A stretch of 64,000 nucleotides of DNA from Pristionchus mayeri. Lineage: Eukaryota; Nematoda; Chromadorea; Rhabditida; Neodiplogasteridae. Below are positions 34,901-47,100 of the stretch, one piece after another. The notes beneath the pieces were generated by a model. That model searched no databases. It saw only the letters and a list, made by a program, of their open reading frames with translations, and was not told the DNA's origin. Every line of letters starts with the position of its first letter. The stretch's first letter is position 1. Made by a program: the position numbers and the translations under genes. The DNA is taken from assembly GCA_036245805.1 (NCBI GenBank), contig BTRK01000003.1, forward strand, positions 24,066,685 through 24,130,684, written 5' to 3'.

Positions 34901-35606
34901 GTACGACTATTTTTATCGATCATTCTTTTCTTTTGCTTAGCTTACAATTAGCGCTCAGAGGATGGGTAATTTCTGGATTGGATACGAGGAATCCCCAGAA
35001 CGGGCTATTTTGTTCCGACTTCCGGTCAAACTGAAATTCAAACAACCAGATTTGGGATTCTTCAGTGGAAGCATAGGGGATGCTAAATCCAATATTGTTT
35101 GTTTTATGTTCAATTTCTTTTAATGTTTTTAATATGATGTGATTGGATGAGAGGTGGAATCGAATGTAAACGAGATGGAGATGGCTGAATATCAAGAGAA
35201 GGAAGGGATGAGTACACACAAAAGAAGTGATGGTGAGATAAGAGAAGAAGATTGGAATGTAGATGAGCACGTGAGAAGAAGTGAGAAGGAAGAGGAGAAG
35301 AGGAAGAAGATGGAGATTGGAAGGAATATATGAACGAGAAGAATTACGTTGAATTACTATTAAACAAGTCATCAATAAATGAACAGGAGTGAAGTAAAAG
35401 TAGGAGATGAAGAAACGTAAAATTGAGGCGAGTGGGAAGGTGATCAGAAGGCGCAAGAGAAGGAGAATAATTGTGATTACCAATAATTGATTATTGCTTG
35501 ATTGTGATAGTTGAAGTAGGATGGAATGGGTCACCTTGAGTGCTTCTTCGGATGATTCTCTGAGGTATCTCCATCCCGGATCAGCAGCCCATTCAGAGTT
35601 GGCCAT
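28917..35606 (-). CDS. Muscle-type myosin II heavy chain with short tail
   Basis: Actin motor of class II by sequence. The start at 35606 reads [20 protein letters not shown]. Motor features in order: P-loop [13 protein letters not shown] (near 33930), switch 1 [32 protein letters not shown], switch 2 [67 protein letters not shown], the SH2/SH1 block [20 protein letters not shown], converter [16 protein letters not shown], and IQ-like TRIRWFLAQ and [15 protein letters not shown]. The invariant-type proline junction is RMKPMLKG. About 400 residues of coiled coil follow, through [20 protein letters not shown], to a C-terminus of [20 protein letters not shown] and a stop at 28917. Filament-forming myosins have about 1,100 tail residues; this one stops in subfragment 2. 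Catalytic residues look intact. I counted roughly 25-30 exons. Confidence 0.9.
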
Positions 35607-35727
35607 AATGGAGACGACGGAATGAGACTGTGGGGGGACGAAGGGGAGAGATCTCGAGAGGGGAGATGGAAAGAGAAGAGAAGAGCTGGAATTGACGAGA
35701 TCTTCCCTCTCCCTCTCTCCCACTGTC

Positions 35728-36332
35728 TAGCATCTGAAGATGGGGATAGGAGGAGCGAGCATCCACGATCGAGTCCTCACAGGATCACCGTTGCACATAT
35801 CAGTTTAAAAAGGGATTTACTTTTATCGGAACAACAGGTGAAATAGCGAGATTATCAGATAGTGGAGGTGAGTGTTGTTATGCACAAAGACTCTCCATTG
35901 TCTCTCGTACCCACTCTAATTCTCGGATGGTTACCTACTGTCTTAGAATTGAGTAGGCTTTCGAGTGATTACACTCGTAAATCTCGACTGGATGAGATCT
36001 CTCCGGTAGTCTCACAGTCTTTCCCCACTCCCCTCCTTCCCTCCCACCTCGTCTCTTTTTGTTTGCCAACCTGGACGATTCTTGGAGAATCGGCACAAGA
36101 AGAAGAAAAAGAAAGGAAATAACATGAATTATGTACAGTCGAGAGTGTGAAAGAGACTGTGCATTGCAGCAGGAGGACTGAGCAGAGAGACACTCTAATC
36201 ACATCTTGTTCATCTCTCTCCCCTCTCTTCCCCCATATGGGCAGGTGAACGAGGTCAAAGCGGTCAGACGAGAATGGTGTATGGAGAAGAGGAAGAGAAT
36301 CCTGTGGGACTCAATCGCCTCTGTACATCTAT
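35728..36332 (+). CDS. Possible small two-exon gene, unknown
   Basis: An open block bounded by an acceptor at about 35728 and a donor at 35837 reads SEDGDRRSEHPRSS and ITVAHISLKRDLLLSEQQ. It joins in phase 0 to a second block after a strong acceptor at 36244 (VNEVKAVRREWCMEKRKRIL, stop at about 36332). The composition is protein-like and basic. I could not find a sure first exon, and the family is not recognised. A second frame of the later block is also open for 60 codons, so the call is weak. Confidence 0.25.
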
Positions 36333-38121
36333 AGTATCTTTGCTGAACATTCTACACATGAGAGGCCTCATTTCGCAATTGTTGTGCCTGAACATGGACC
36401 AATGGTTTCCCAATGACTGCTAGAAAGAGAGAAGGGGTAATACTGCCTGGAATGGACGATGGTTTGGAAGGAAGAGAGGCGCAGTAATCATCTCCTTCAT
36501 TAGATATACATTACTGGTTAGATCTCGCCATTCCATTTCCTCCCTTCATCACGTCTGGAAGAGAGAGGCAGTCCAAAAATGGAATGGGCGAGAGGGAGAC
36601 TGAACGATTGCCGTCCTCCACCCCCCCCCCCCCTCCTCCTCTCCTTCCCCTCTCTTTCCTCCCTCCCTCTCCCTCTCTTCCCTTCCTTCACGCTTCTCCT
36701 TCTTTCTATGGGATCGCTTCTGTGGCTAGCGTGTACTAGCTTACATTTTGCCTTATCGCAATCTTTCTTCTGTTCCTATAATTTCCCAGTTCTTGTTATT
36801 CTATAGAAAAACCGCACCTTCCGTTACACGGATTGAACTCTTTAAGAGGGAGATTGGATAGTAATTAAAATTTTATTCGCCAATTTCCTTTGATTTGATC
36901 TCTTCCCTAGTCTGAATGGGAATGAGTGACTGTCCCCATCCCCTATCCCACTCGCTTCTCTAGAGGGATCTCATTGACAGCGATACTCTCTGCTCTAATC
37001 CCTGTCCATTCTGCTTTGTCTATCCCTCCTCTATCGTCCATCTCTCCTAATGGAGACATGCTCATCTCTTCCTCCTCCTCCTCCTCCTCTCACTTCTACT
37101 CTCGCTGTCTTCCTCTTCCATGTCGATGCTTCTGTTTTCATCTCTTCCTTCACCCTCCCCTCCTTCTTTTCCATGCTCTCTTCTCTCTCATTCCGTATTC
37201 TGGTCTCCTTTCTCGTAAATCTCAGTTGACTCAGAAGCAAAATATCGATTTCGGTGCCGTCTTCATCTTCTTTCCCAACTTCATCTCCATTTTCTCTCTG
37301 CTCTTCCTATACCCTTCCTCCCCCGCAGTCCCTCTACTCCTCTAGGGAATTCCTCTCCTCCTCCTCCTCCTCCTCCTCTTGTCTCTCTCATCCTCAAATG
37401 CGCGACTCTAATCACATAAAGAGAAGCGAGTTGACACTATGCCCTGGATGCATATAATGCTCTGTCTCTACTCCCCTCCCCTTTCCACCTCCACTTTCCT
37501 CCCTCTCTCCCACTTATTCTCTTTCCGGTGATTGCGCAGCTTTTCATCTCTTTTCCTCTTCTCTCATGTCTCAATACCTCTCGATATGTTTCATTGTCTC
37601 TCGCCCTTCCTCCCACTCTCTTTCCCCTTTCTTTTACCTCTCCGTATGTTGCTCGTTCTCTTTCTCTCTTCAATTCGATCTGCTCATATGGTTTTGCCAT
37701 CTCTTCTCTACTCACCTATCTTCAGTTCAATGAGTATCGAATGCCGTCAACCGATGGCAGTAAAATTATTCGTTGTGTCGTCTTTCGTTACATATATGAT
37801 TAACCTGTCAGACAATATTTCCAGAGATTAATTTCCCCCGATCTGTCGTTCCCTTGTTTTAGAATGCTTGCTTTAATATCTACCTTCTTCCTTAATTTCA
37901 ATTCCCATTACTCCCGGCCATCATTCTTATCTCTATTGTCTCTAATTCGATCGTTCACGCTTCAACCTTTCACTCCTCCACTTTGCTCGATCCCAATTTC
38001 CCTCATTTTTTCATGGTATCTGTCCATTGTGGATGTCACTCATCGTTGAAGTTTCCTTCTCTTCAGATGACTCTTCCCCATCAATGACCTCCCTTTGCCC
38101 CTTGTGATCGACTCTCTAAGA
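36333..38121. other. Pyrimidine-rich intergenic region upstream of the CLIP gene
   Basis: Long CT-rich stretches (36610-36720, 37070-37380, 37440-37720) give serine/leucine open frames that are composition artefacts. A C run at 36619-36632 stands out. The 5' leader and promoter of the CLIP gene probably lie here. A strong acceptor, CTTCTCTTCAG, ends at 38065. Confidence 0.4.
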
Positions 38122-41100
38122 ATGCTCAAATCTGCAGTGGGTGTAAGTGATGGTATCCGGGTATTCTTGGTAGAGAGTGGTTGTGTTGAGTGTGAGTCCT
38201 CTTCGTGCACTCCTTCTACCATTGTCAATTCTTCCCACATTGGAAGACGAGTGGAAGTGGATGGTGTGGGCGAAGGAACACTCCGATATCTGGGAGGAGT
38301 CAATGGAAAGAATGGACTCTTCTGTGGAATTGAATTAGATCAACCAACTGGCAAACACGATGGAACTTTCCAAGGTATCATTCTTGATCTACTCTTCCCC
38401 CTTCCTTCATCCCTTCTATTCACCCTAACACAATAGAGTGAGGACCAGATTCAACTTGCATTACTCTTTTACTCTCGCCCTGTAGTGAATAGACGAGAGT
38501 AATTAAGTTGTAGTTGTAACTGATGCCGTGGAAAAAGTAAAGGAGAAGAGGAAATATTTGAATTCCCGCAATTTCATATCTCGACTCCCAGTAGAGATAG
38601 AGACTTGAAATTTTGAATATGGGGTGTAAATTGATTTTCCACCCCATTTTCCAATTTTCAAGTCGCTAATTCTACTGGGAGCCGAGATATTAAGTTGCGG
38701 GAATTCAAATATTTCCTCTTCTCCTCGACTTTTTCCACGGCATTAGGGACGGCAGCCCGAATTTTTGAGTACGGAATATTGGTTGCCTCCTTCCGACGCT
38801 TTTGCTTTCAAACTACCGTAATTTTCAAGCCAAATTCTTTCAATATTTTAAAACATTTTTTAAAAATATTTAATGTGATTTTCAAACTATTTTATTGACT
38901 GGAATGAATATAAAGATATAATGAAAGTGCAACAAGCATGGCAAGAAGGTGCATGCTGTAGAAATTAAGACGCACGAAGCGATCGAAAATAAGCACGTTT
39001 TCAGAATTAAGTGTCGAAGCTTCATTATCTCAGTTTGAGTAGATTATCAATCACAAAAAATTGTTTTCAAGATAAAAATAAATATAAATATAAGATATTA
39101 GAGAATGAGGCCGTCAAAGTTGGGCATTTTACCGTTGTGAAAATACATTTTTTGCTTTTTCTTTAAAACCGCTACTAGTACATTCGAGATTTTTGGCTGT
39201 ATTGCGATAAACCCTGTTTTACACCACATACTAGAAAACAAAAAATATACTGGTAGCGGTTTTATAGAAAATGCTATTTTACTTAGATGTTACCGTAATC
39301 CTTGCACTTGCTTGACGATTCTGAAACACCGAGATATTTTTGGGTGTTTTTGGTTAGGAATGGTGATATATCGCATTTTTTAGGGCGGGTTAAACATTAA
39401 TAAGAAATTAATTAATTCATATGAACGGCGCTGAAATATTTTATCGGATTTCAGTTTGCGATACATTGAGTATGAAAGTGACTTGTGATGCGCTCTGCTT
39501 GGACTCAAAACGTCGGCTTCTTTATCAACACATATTATTGTTTTTCTTATTATTTTACATTATTTTTGAAAAACTAAAGTGAAAAGTCGAAATGGGGTAG
39601 GGTAAGCTTCCATTTGCACACCAATTTGTTAATTGTTCTGCTCATTCATAAACACGGCTGCTGTCCCTACACGGCATGAGTCGATGACTCTTCTCACCCC
39701 ATTCAACTCTGCTCTCGTTTACTCTTCCGTTTGTTCTTTGGATGATCGGTGCTCCTTGTGACCGTCCTCTACTGGTCTCTCCTCTCCACTCTCATCAAGG
39801 AAGTGCTCCCTCGCAGGTTTCTCCTACTTCTCGTGTCCTTCTCTCCACGGTATCTTCGCCCCTCTGTATAAGGTGTCTCTTGTGGAAGTGCCCCCTCCCT
39901 CGAATGTTTCCATCCCTCCATCCAAGACGTTCCTTCTCCAACAGCAGGAGCAGCAAGTGAGTGTCTGCTCTCCCTTCTCTCGATCCTTCTCTCTCTCAGA
40001 GACTGAGTAGATCAACGCTGCCTTCTCTGGAACTGCGCAGTGTGTGCACTCCCTCTCCCACTCACTCTACCATGCATACTTCGCAGTCCTCGATGGCATC
40101 TTCACTACTCAATCAGTCTTATGTCAGTATCGCTTTGATTCTCATGCAGTGTGTCAACACTTTTATGATGGTACCGAAGGGAGGAAGTGGTGTCTGCTGA
40201 GTGTATCTATTCACTCTTACTCCTCTTTTCCTCTAGTTCCTTCATTATCGTCTTTCTTCTCTTCCTCTCATCGTTCACTTTTTGAGTCCTTTCTCCATCT
40301 CATCTCTCTCTATTTCTCTTCTGCCACCGGTCACTGATCATCCTTCTCTCTCTCTCCCTCTTTTCTCTGTCTTTCCTGCTTATCTCACTTCAATTCTTCT
40401 TTCTCAAAACAAGGCTGTACTCCAGTGTAAGTATACACTTTGTTTCTCAATCATTTCTCTCCTTTCTCCCTCCATCCCCTCAACTCCTCCATTGCAGGTG
40501 ATGGACGGTAGTTGGCAGTTTGGAGACGATATGCTGGCAAGCAACAACACTTACATCCTGCCAGGAAGGGTGAGGGGAGGGGAAGGGGAGGGGGAGGGAG
40601 AGGGATGGCATTGCAGGCATTCGGAGAGGAGGACGATCTGATGGCAGTGCCAGTGAGACAATCGATACTGGATAGAGTACTCGCAGAGATGCCCAGTGAG
40701 AATTTCTCCTCTGCTCTTCCCCTTCCATTCAAGTCACGCAAACATTCGAATTGATGATATTTACTATGACTCTTCACTGACTATGTTGATACCATACAGT
40801 GTGCTTAAGATTCATTGTTGTAAATTATTTTCAGTCGCGACATCATTGGTGCTGGAAGAGTCGAGAGTGGGGGTGGAGAATCTGCCTGTGATCGGATCTC
40901 CCCTCCATTCCCCCCGTGATGTGGATGGAGTGACTCCGATGGTGGAAGCGATGCCTTCCCTGGGGGAAGAGATGGAAGAGGGAGAGGATGATTGGAGAGC
41001 AGCCACTCCCATTCAAGGTGTGAATGAGAAGCAGACGGGAAGGGGATAACTGATGGCACTCTTAGAAAGACCGAGATGATATCGTAGAAAGACCGAGATG

Positions 41101-44100
41101 ATATGAAGCCTATAACCATTGATGAGAGCGGCTTTTTTTCACTGTAGTATGACCATGTGATATGAAGTGATTCAGAAGAATTGCACTCTGAATGGTCTGA
41201 GGATGGAGCAGTGTCTGCATTGAGTGACGAGAGGAGAGAAGGAGAGAGAGAGGTAGTCGAGGAGAGGAAGATTAGTGTGCACAATAAAGCCAAGGTGAGT
41301 TATTCTTAATCATATTTCATCTACCTTTTCCTTTCATAGGGAGATGTCCCTCCCTCCACTTCCAAAGCTAAGAAACCTTTGAAGAAAGTAGTGGAAGTGA
41401 AGAAGGTAGAGGAGAGGCCCAAGAAGGTTCCATTTTATGCATCTTTCACTCTTATAACTATTATTCTATCATAGGAGTTAGATTGATGGGAAGTGAGAAG
41501 TGTAGGATAAGTGAACTGTAAGTCGTTGTTAAGGAGCGTGCTCCTCTGTGTCCTCCCTCGACTTCGGCCAAGTTCCCCCTCAAGCCGAAGACTCCATCGA
41601 AGCACCAATTGAGTGAGTCTCCCTTTCATCTCCTCTACTCTCTCTCTTCCCTTCCTCCTTTTTCTTATCTCTCCTCTTATCAGTTGATTATCAACAATGA
41701 CGAAGTGCCAATTTATGACTCTCGTTTCTCCAGATTCATTTTGATGCTCAGAATCTCCACAGAAATACCGCACTAATAAAATTATAGGGGAGTAAGCATA
41801 TTCTTATGGTTTTGACACGAAAAAGCGATTGAATTCGATAAAAAGTTGATAAGTGTGAATTTGAGTGATGGAGAAACTGAAAGCGTCGATGGAAGCAGAG
41901 AAGGAGAAGAAGAAAGAGGAGAAACCAAGAATGAGTCTTCTTCCTCCCCCTCCCACTCCAAAGACTGACGAGAACGGTGAGTATGAAGTGGAAGGAAAAT
42001 AATGTTCTCATTGTATGCTGACTACCTTCCTTCACACTCTCTGTATTCTCTCTCCATTCCTCATCTCCACTCCTTTCTCGCCATTTGGAATGCATCGATA
42101 GTCCATGTTGAAGTGTTAGCAGAGACTGGGAGGAGTGAGAGGAGGGAGGACTGGTAGAGAGAGGGAGGGAGAGGAGGGAGGACTGGTAGAGAGAGGGAGG
42201 GAGAGGAGGGAGGACTGGTAGAGAGAGGGAGTGAGAGGAGGGAGGACTGGTAGAGAGAGGGAGGGAGAGGAGGGAGGACTGGTAGAGAGAGGGAGGGAGA
42301 GGAGGGAGGACTGGTAGAGAGAGAGAGGGAGAGGAGGGAGGACTGGTAGAGAGAGGGAGGGAGAGGAGTGGTCACTTTGTGTATCTCCACTTCTCCACTA
42401 TCTTCGTTCTCTCATCATCTACTCTACCCATCATAGTCTCTTTATTTTGTTGGTATTCCCTCTCTGCCGCTTTCCCTCTCTTTCATCGCATTCTCTCTTC
42501 TACCTCACTCACCGCTATTATTGTTCCGGGAGAGTTTTTGCACTAGAAAGTATCCTACTCCTTTCCCGTCTCCTTCCTTTCTCTTCCTTTCCATTTCTAT
42601 TCCCATTCTTCTCGGTCCTTGTACATTCCCTTCTCTAATAGGTATGGGATGGATGGTGTCTCTTCTAGGTAGTACTCCTTCCCTTTCCTTGCAGCAGTTC
42701 CGATGCCTCCTCCCTTGAATGCGAGAGAACGGACTTCGTCGACTCTCTCCATCAAGATTCCCCTCAAGCAAGTGAGTTCCCCTCATCATTCCAATGCTCA
42801 CTTATCTCTGCAGGTGACAAACACTACGAGTGGTCCCTCCACTTCCAACTCCTCCCTCTCTAATCCTGCCAGGAGTACAGTAACGAGGAAGCCGCGAGTT
42901 TCCCTCCTCCCTCCGCCTCCAGGTCAAATCTACTATCCATCTCCCAAGGGCTCTCTCCGAATAGTCTACGTTCACTCTTAATTCGAGTTGTACATCGGGC
43001 ACAATTCACCTTCGTCCTCTTCTTTTAAAACCTCTAATCATAACTCATTTTGAATCCATTTCACTTCTCAAGATATTCTTTACCCGGCCGGTTGTCCGAT
43101 TCCTACCTTCTCTCCCTCCCCCCCAATGTTTCCTAGACTCGTTCAATTGCGATACCTCATAGCTCCTCGTAAGTTATCTTCTCCTTCTCTATTTCGTGTA
43201 CTTCCTCCCTCTTCTTCCTCTCTCTTCTCTCGATAGATTGATTGACTCCCATGTAGACTGTATGGGGTCGCCCTCCTATCTATTCAATATGGGTGGGATG
43301 AATTGTGATTCTCTTCTCCGTAATCTTCTCACCTCTTCCTTTCTCTTGATTCCATTCTGACACGAGACGTGCTCTGTTCCTCTCCCTCTTATCGATAGTC
43401 AGTTGTCCCCCCCCCCCCCCCTCCCTCCCCCTCCTTCCTCGTCTTCCTCTGTGATGGAATCCCCAGGGATGAGAGAAAGAAGGAAAAGTGTCGAACGAAA
43501 TCGATGGGTTACAAGTTTGGACTGAGTGAATAAGAAAAGTTGAGTCAAGAAATTAGTGGATGAATTTCAGCTGCGAAGAAGGAAGAGAAGGAGAAGAGTT
43601 CGGTGACGAGTACAACGAAAGGAAATGGAGTGAGAAGTGGGAAATGAATCAGTGGTCGATTTGTGGTGATGGGAGTACTGTAGGCGCCCCTTCTACCTCC
43701 TTTCCCACCTCGTCTTTCGCTCCGAAGACAGTGACCACTGCAAGGAGGAGAGTGGAGACGAAGGAGAATGAGAAGAAGAAGACTATCAGTGAGTACTGTA
43801 GAGGGAGTGAAGGGAGAAAGGAGGCTATAGGAACTCATCCCTTCATCCATAGTACCATCAAAAGTGCCCTACGATTGCGCTTCGAAAGGGAGAAAAAGTG
43901 AATCAGATTGAGTCATTTTTATTCTTCCCCTTATTCTTCCCTTCTGAAGAAGAGCAAAACAGTAAAAAATATAGCGTTATTATCCAGGGAGAGGAGGAAA
44001 GAGTGCTGATTGTAGACGAGGAGGAGAAATTGAGACGACTCGGAGATGCGAGCAGAGCTGTGGATGCACTCGGAATCACACTGAATAGAGTGATGAAGGA

Positions 44101-47100
44101 GAAGGAGAAAAGGGGAGGAACGATGGAGAAGTTAGAGAAAGAGAAAGGTGAGCAGAAGGAAGGAGATATGCAGTCCTTGTATTGAATGGAATGATGAGAG
44201 GAGTGCTCATTTCAGTCGATTGCCAATCCAGAGTGGACCAACTAGTGCATCGACTGAATGAGACTGAGAAGATGAAGCGATCGGAACTAGAAGAATGTGA
44301 GTCTCCCCTCCCCTCCCCCATCCCTCGTTGTCTCCCTTTGTCTCCTCTCACCTCCCATCACCCTCTTAATCGGCCATGATTCGACCATCAAACAGTCTGC
44401 TTTCACCCCTCCCTCTCCTCTTCCCTCTCCCTCCATCCTATCTTCCGATCGCATCTCAATCTCGCGAGAACCTGAGAAGCTTCGTGCTTCGCTGCATAGT
44501 ATTGAATGAGTTGGACAGATTGATCTGAACCGAGGGATAGTCTCATTCTATCGTCGTTAGTGAGTGTCATCCCCTCTCTCCCCCTCCCTCTCCTCTCCAT
44601 TCTACCGTCCATCCTTCTCCCTCTCCTCTCCTCCCGATGTCCTCTCATCGTCCCTCCCTGAGATTCCGTCTCATTTTCCTTTCCCTTTTCACTTCCTTCC
44701 TCCTCCTTTCCATCTACCAATGGGTGGACCCCCTCAGAAGACCCCCTCTATTCCAATTCCTTCTTCCCATATGTGCACTTCCTTTGCTCACTATTTTCAT
44801 ATCGGGTGAGAATTGTGATGGTGGACACGTTTAATATTTGTACTGGCAATAGGCTAAAGCTATTCTAATCACGACTGAATGTACTACTAACAAGTGTAGG
44901 AAGATGGCATAGTCGATAGTCAAGATATTATTGATTAGGAATGGAAGAGGAATTTGTAGTAGAGGGTGATCTGTTTCTTGCCAGTGCACGCATCGAACGA
45001 GAAGGCGATCGTCTCTCTGAGGGAGGAATGGAAGGGTCAATTGGAGGAGAGAGAGAGGGGCCATGCAGTTTCACTCTCTGAAGAGAAGGCCAAGTACGAA
45101 GGGAGGATCGAGGAGATGACTGCCAGGCATCAACAGGTACCCCCCCCCCTCCCTCCCTCTCCTGAACTAAATACAGATTCGCTCAAAATTGGTGGATGAA
45201 ATTGAGAAATCATTCGAGGTATTTTTTGTGAAAAATATGATAATTTTTATATCTCTCTTTCCATAATAAATGGTGGGAAGGAAGTGGATGAAGTGTAGAT
45301 TGTTTGATTGCAGACTTGCGCTCTCTTGGATGAGAAGAATGCAGAGAGTGAGAGAGCTCTCGAGGAGTTAATGAAGGAGAAGAAGGCACTGCAGAATGCA
45401 CTCGCTACTGACCATGATACTAAAGTGCAGGTACGGTAGAGGGGAGAGAGAGGGGGAGGGGAGAGGATTGCAGACACTCTCGCAAGAGATCAGCTCCCTT
45501 AACACGGCACTTCAATTGAAATCATCTGAGATGAAGGAACTGAGGCAGAAGAATCAGCATCTGACGATGAGGTGAATGGATGGAGAGATTCAGTGATGGG
45601 CGATGGGCTAGGAAATCTGATGAAAATTTTTTTGCGAGCCCCCGGGTCATTTTTTCTTTGCGACCCTCCGGAACGGGGCTCGTTTTGCGACCCCCCCCCC
45701 CCCCCCCCACCCGGACCCAGCTGTTGGCGACCGGGGGGGGGGGGGGGGGGGGGCGGACCATGGCATTGACGCCACAGCGACGTCAATACCATGTGACCCC
45801 TTATTGCGACCCTCCGGGACCCCGGACTTGCGATCCCCGGACCCTTCCAATATGCCCCGATAAAAGCCATATTTGAAGCCCACCACTGGAGAGACTGTCC
45901 CTTTCTTAGTGAACAGAGGCATCCACACATATGAAATGTCCATGTTTTATTACACTTTTTATTCTTTCTCTCTCTCTCTTAATATGTATTCCAGAGTGGA
46001 TGAGATTCCGGGGAAGGAGCTGGAGATCAGCAAACTGAAGCACAAGGTCACTGAACTCAAGCTACAATTGGATCAGAAGCACGAAAGGGAAAAGTAAGAG
46101 ACATTTGAATTTTTACATTGGTGTTGTCGCGAACACTTCTGTATTTGCTTATAGTAAAACTATCGAAGTCTCCTTATTTTATAATATCCATTTTATAAAT
46201 TTAATGATTCGGTAGGATCGGGAGGTTTACTTTATGCATGGTACATATATGCTGGGGATACGGTACTTCGATGCTCCAATTCAGCTGAAACAAAATAGCA
46301 CTCCTTCCAGATTGACATATACATAGGTGGGATGAGTGTCTTACAACTAATATCATTTGCATCGTGCGAAGCGTGGTGTACTTACTTGTCTATGTAATAG
46401 TAGTGATGTTAGACGAAGTGACTCGGCGCTCTCGAGCGACTGTTGTTTCTCTCCGCGCTGTCGCCATTCTCACAGGGAGGGTTGGATAGAACAATGAATC
46501 GAAATTACTCGCTGTAATGGCACTAGGTCGGATGAGAACTATGACGTCATGCCGCCTTTGATATATCAAAGGCGGCATGACATCATAGTTCTCATCCGGC
46601 GTAGTGCCGCTGTAATCTATGCAAAAGCACTCGCGAGTAATTTTCCTCAATTCACTCGAGAGTGACCGGTCAAAACGAGTGGAATGATAATAATGACTCG
46701 CCGAGTGCGAGGCCGCAATGAGCAATATGTAGGCATTTTCATATCCATCGCATATCTATTTGTGTGGGAGAAGGGAATACTACATGATGGAAATTGCACC
46801 TCTCTCTCTTGTGATCCTTGCCCGATTGCAGACTTCTCGTGCAACAGAACGAGGAACTGCGTCGTAAGGAGAGAACTTCGACGGCCCTCTCGGAGAGCTA
46901 CCGAACACAAGTTGATGTGCTGCAATTCCAGTTAGGACTCAATAATGAGAATGAGAGTGAGGAGGGACCAATGATGGAGTTGAATGCCAGAGGTGAGCAC
47001 ATTGACGATGAAGAGAAGAGGGGAGAGGGAGAGGGGGGAAGAGACGTCGCTTCAGAGGGAGGATTCGACCAGTCTGCCTACTTCACTCCAGTGAGAATGA

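Noticed and set aside
36926..37345. Plus-strand open frame of 139 codons, hydrophobic
   Set aside because: It comes from CT-rich sequence, has no conserved motif and no joined exons.
42061..42390. Serine/leucine-rich minus-strand open frame of 109 codons
   Set aside because: It is the translation of the 32-bp minisatellite.
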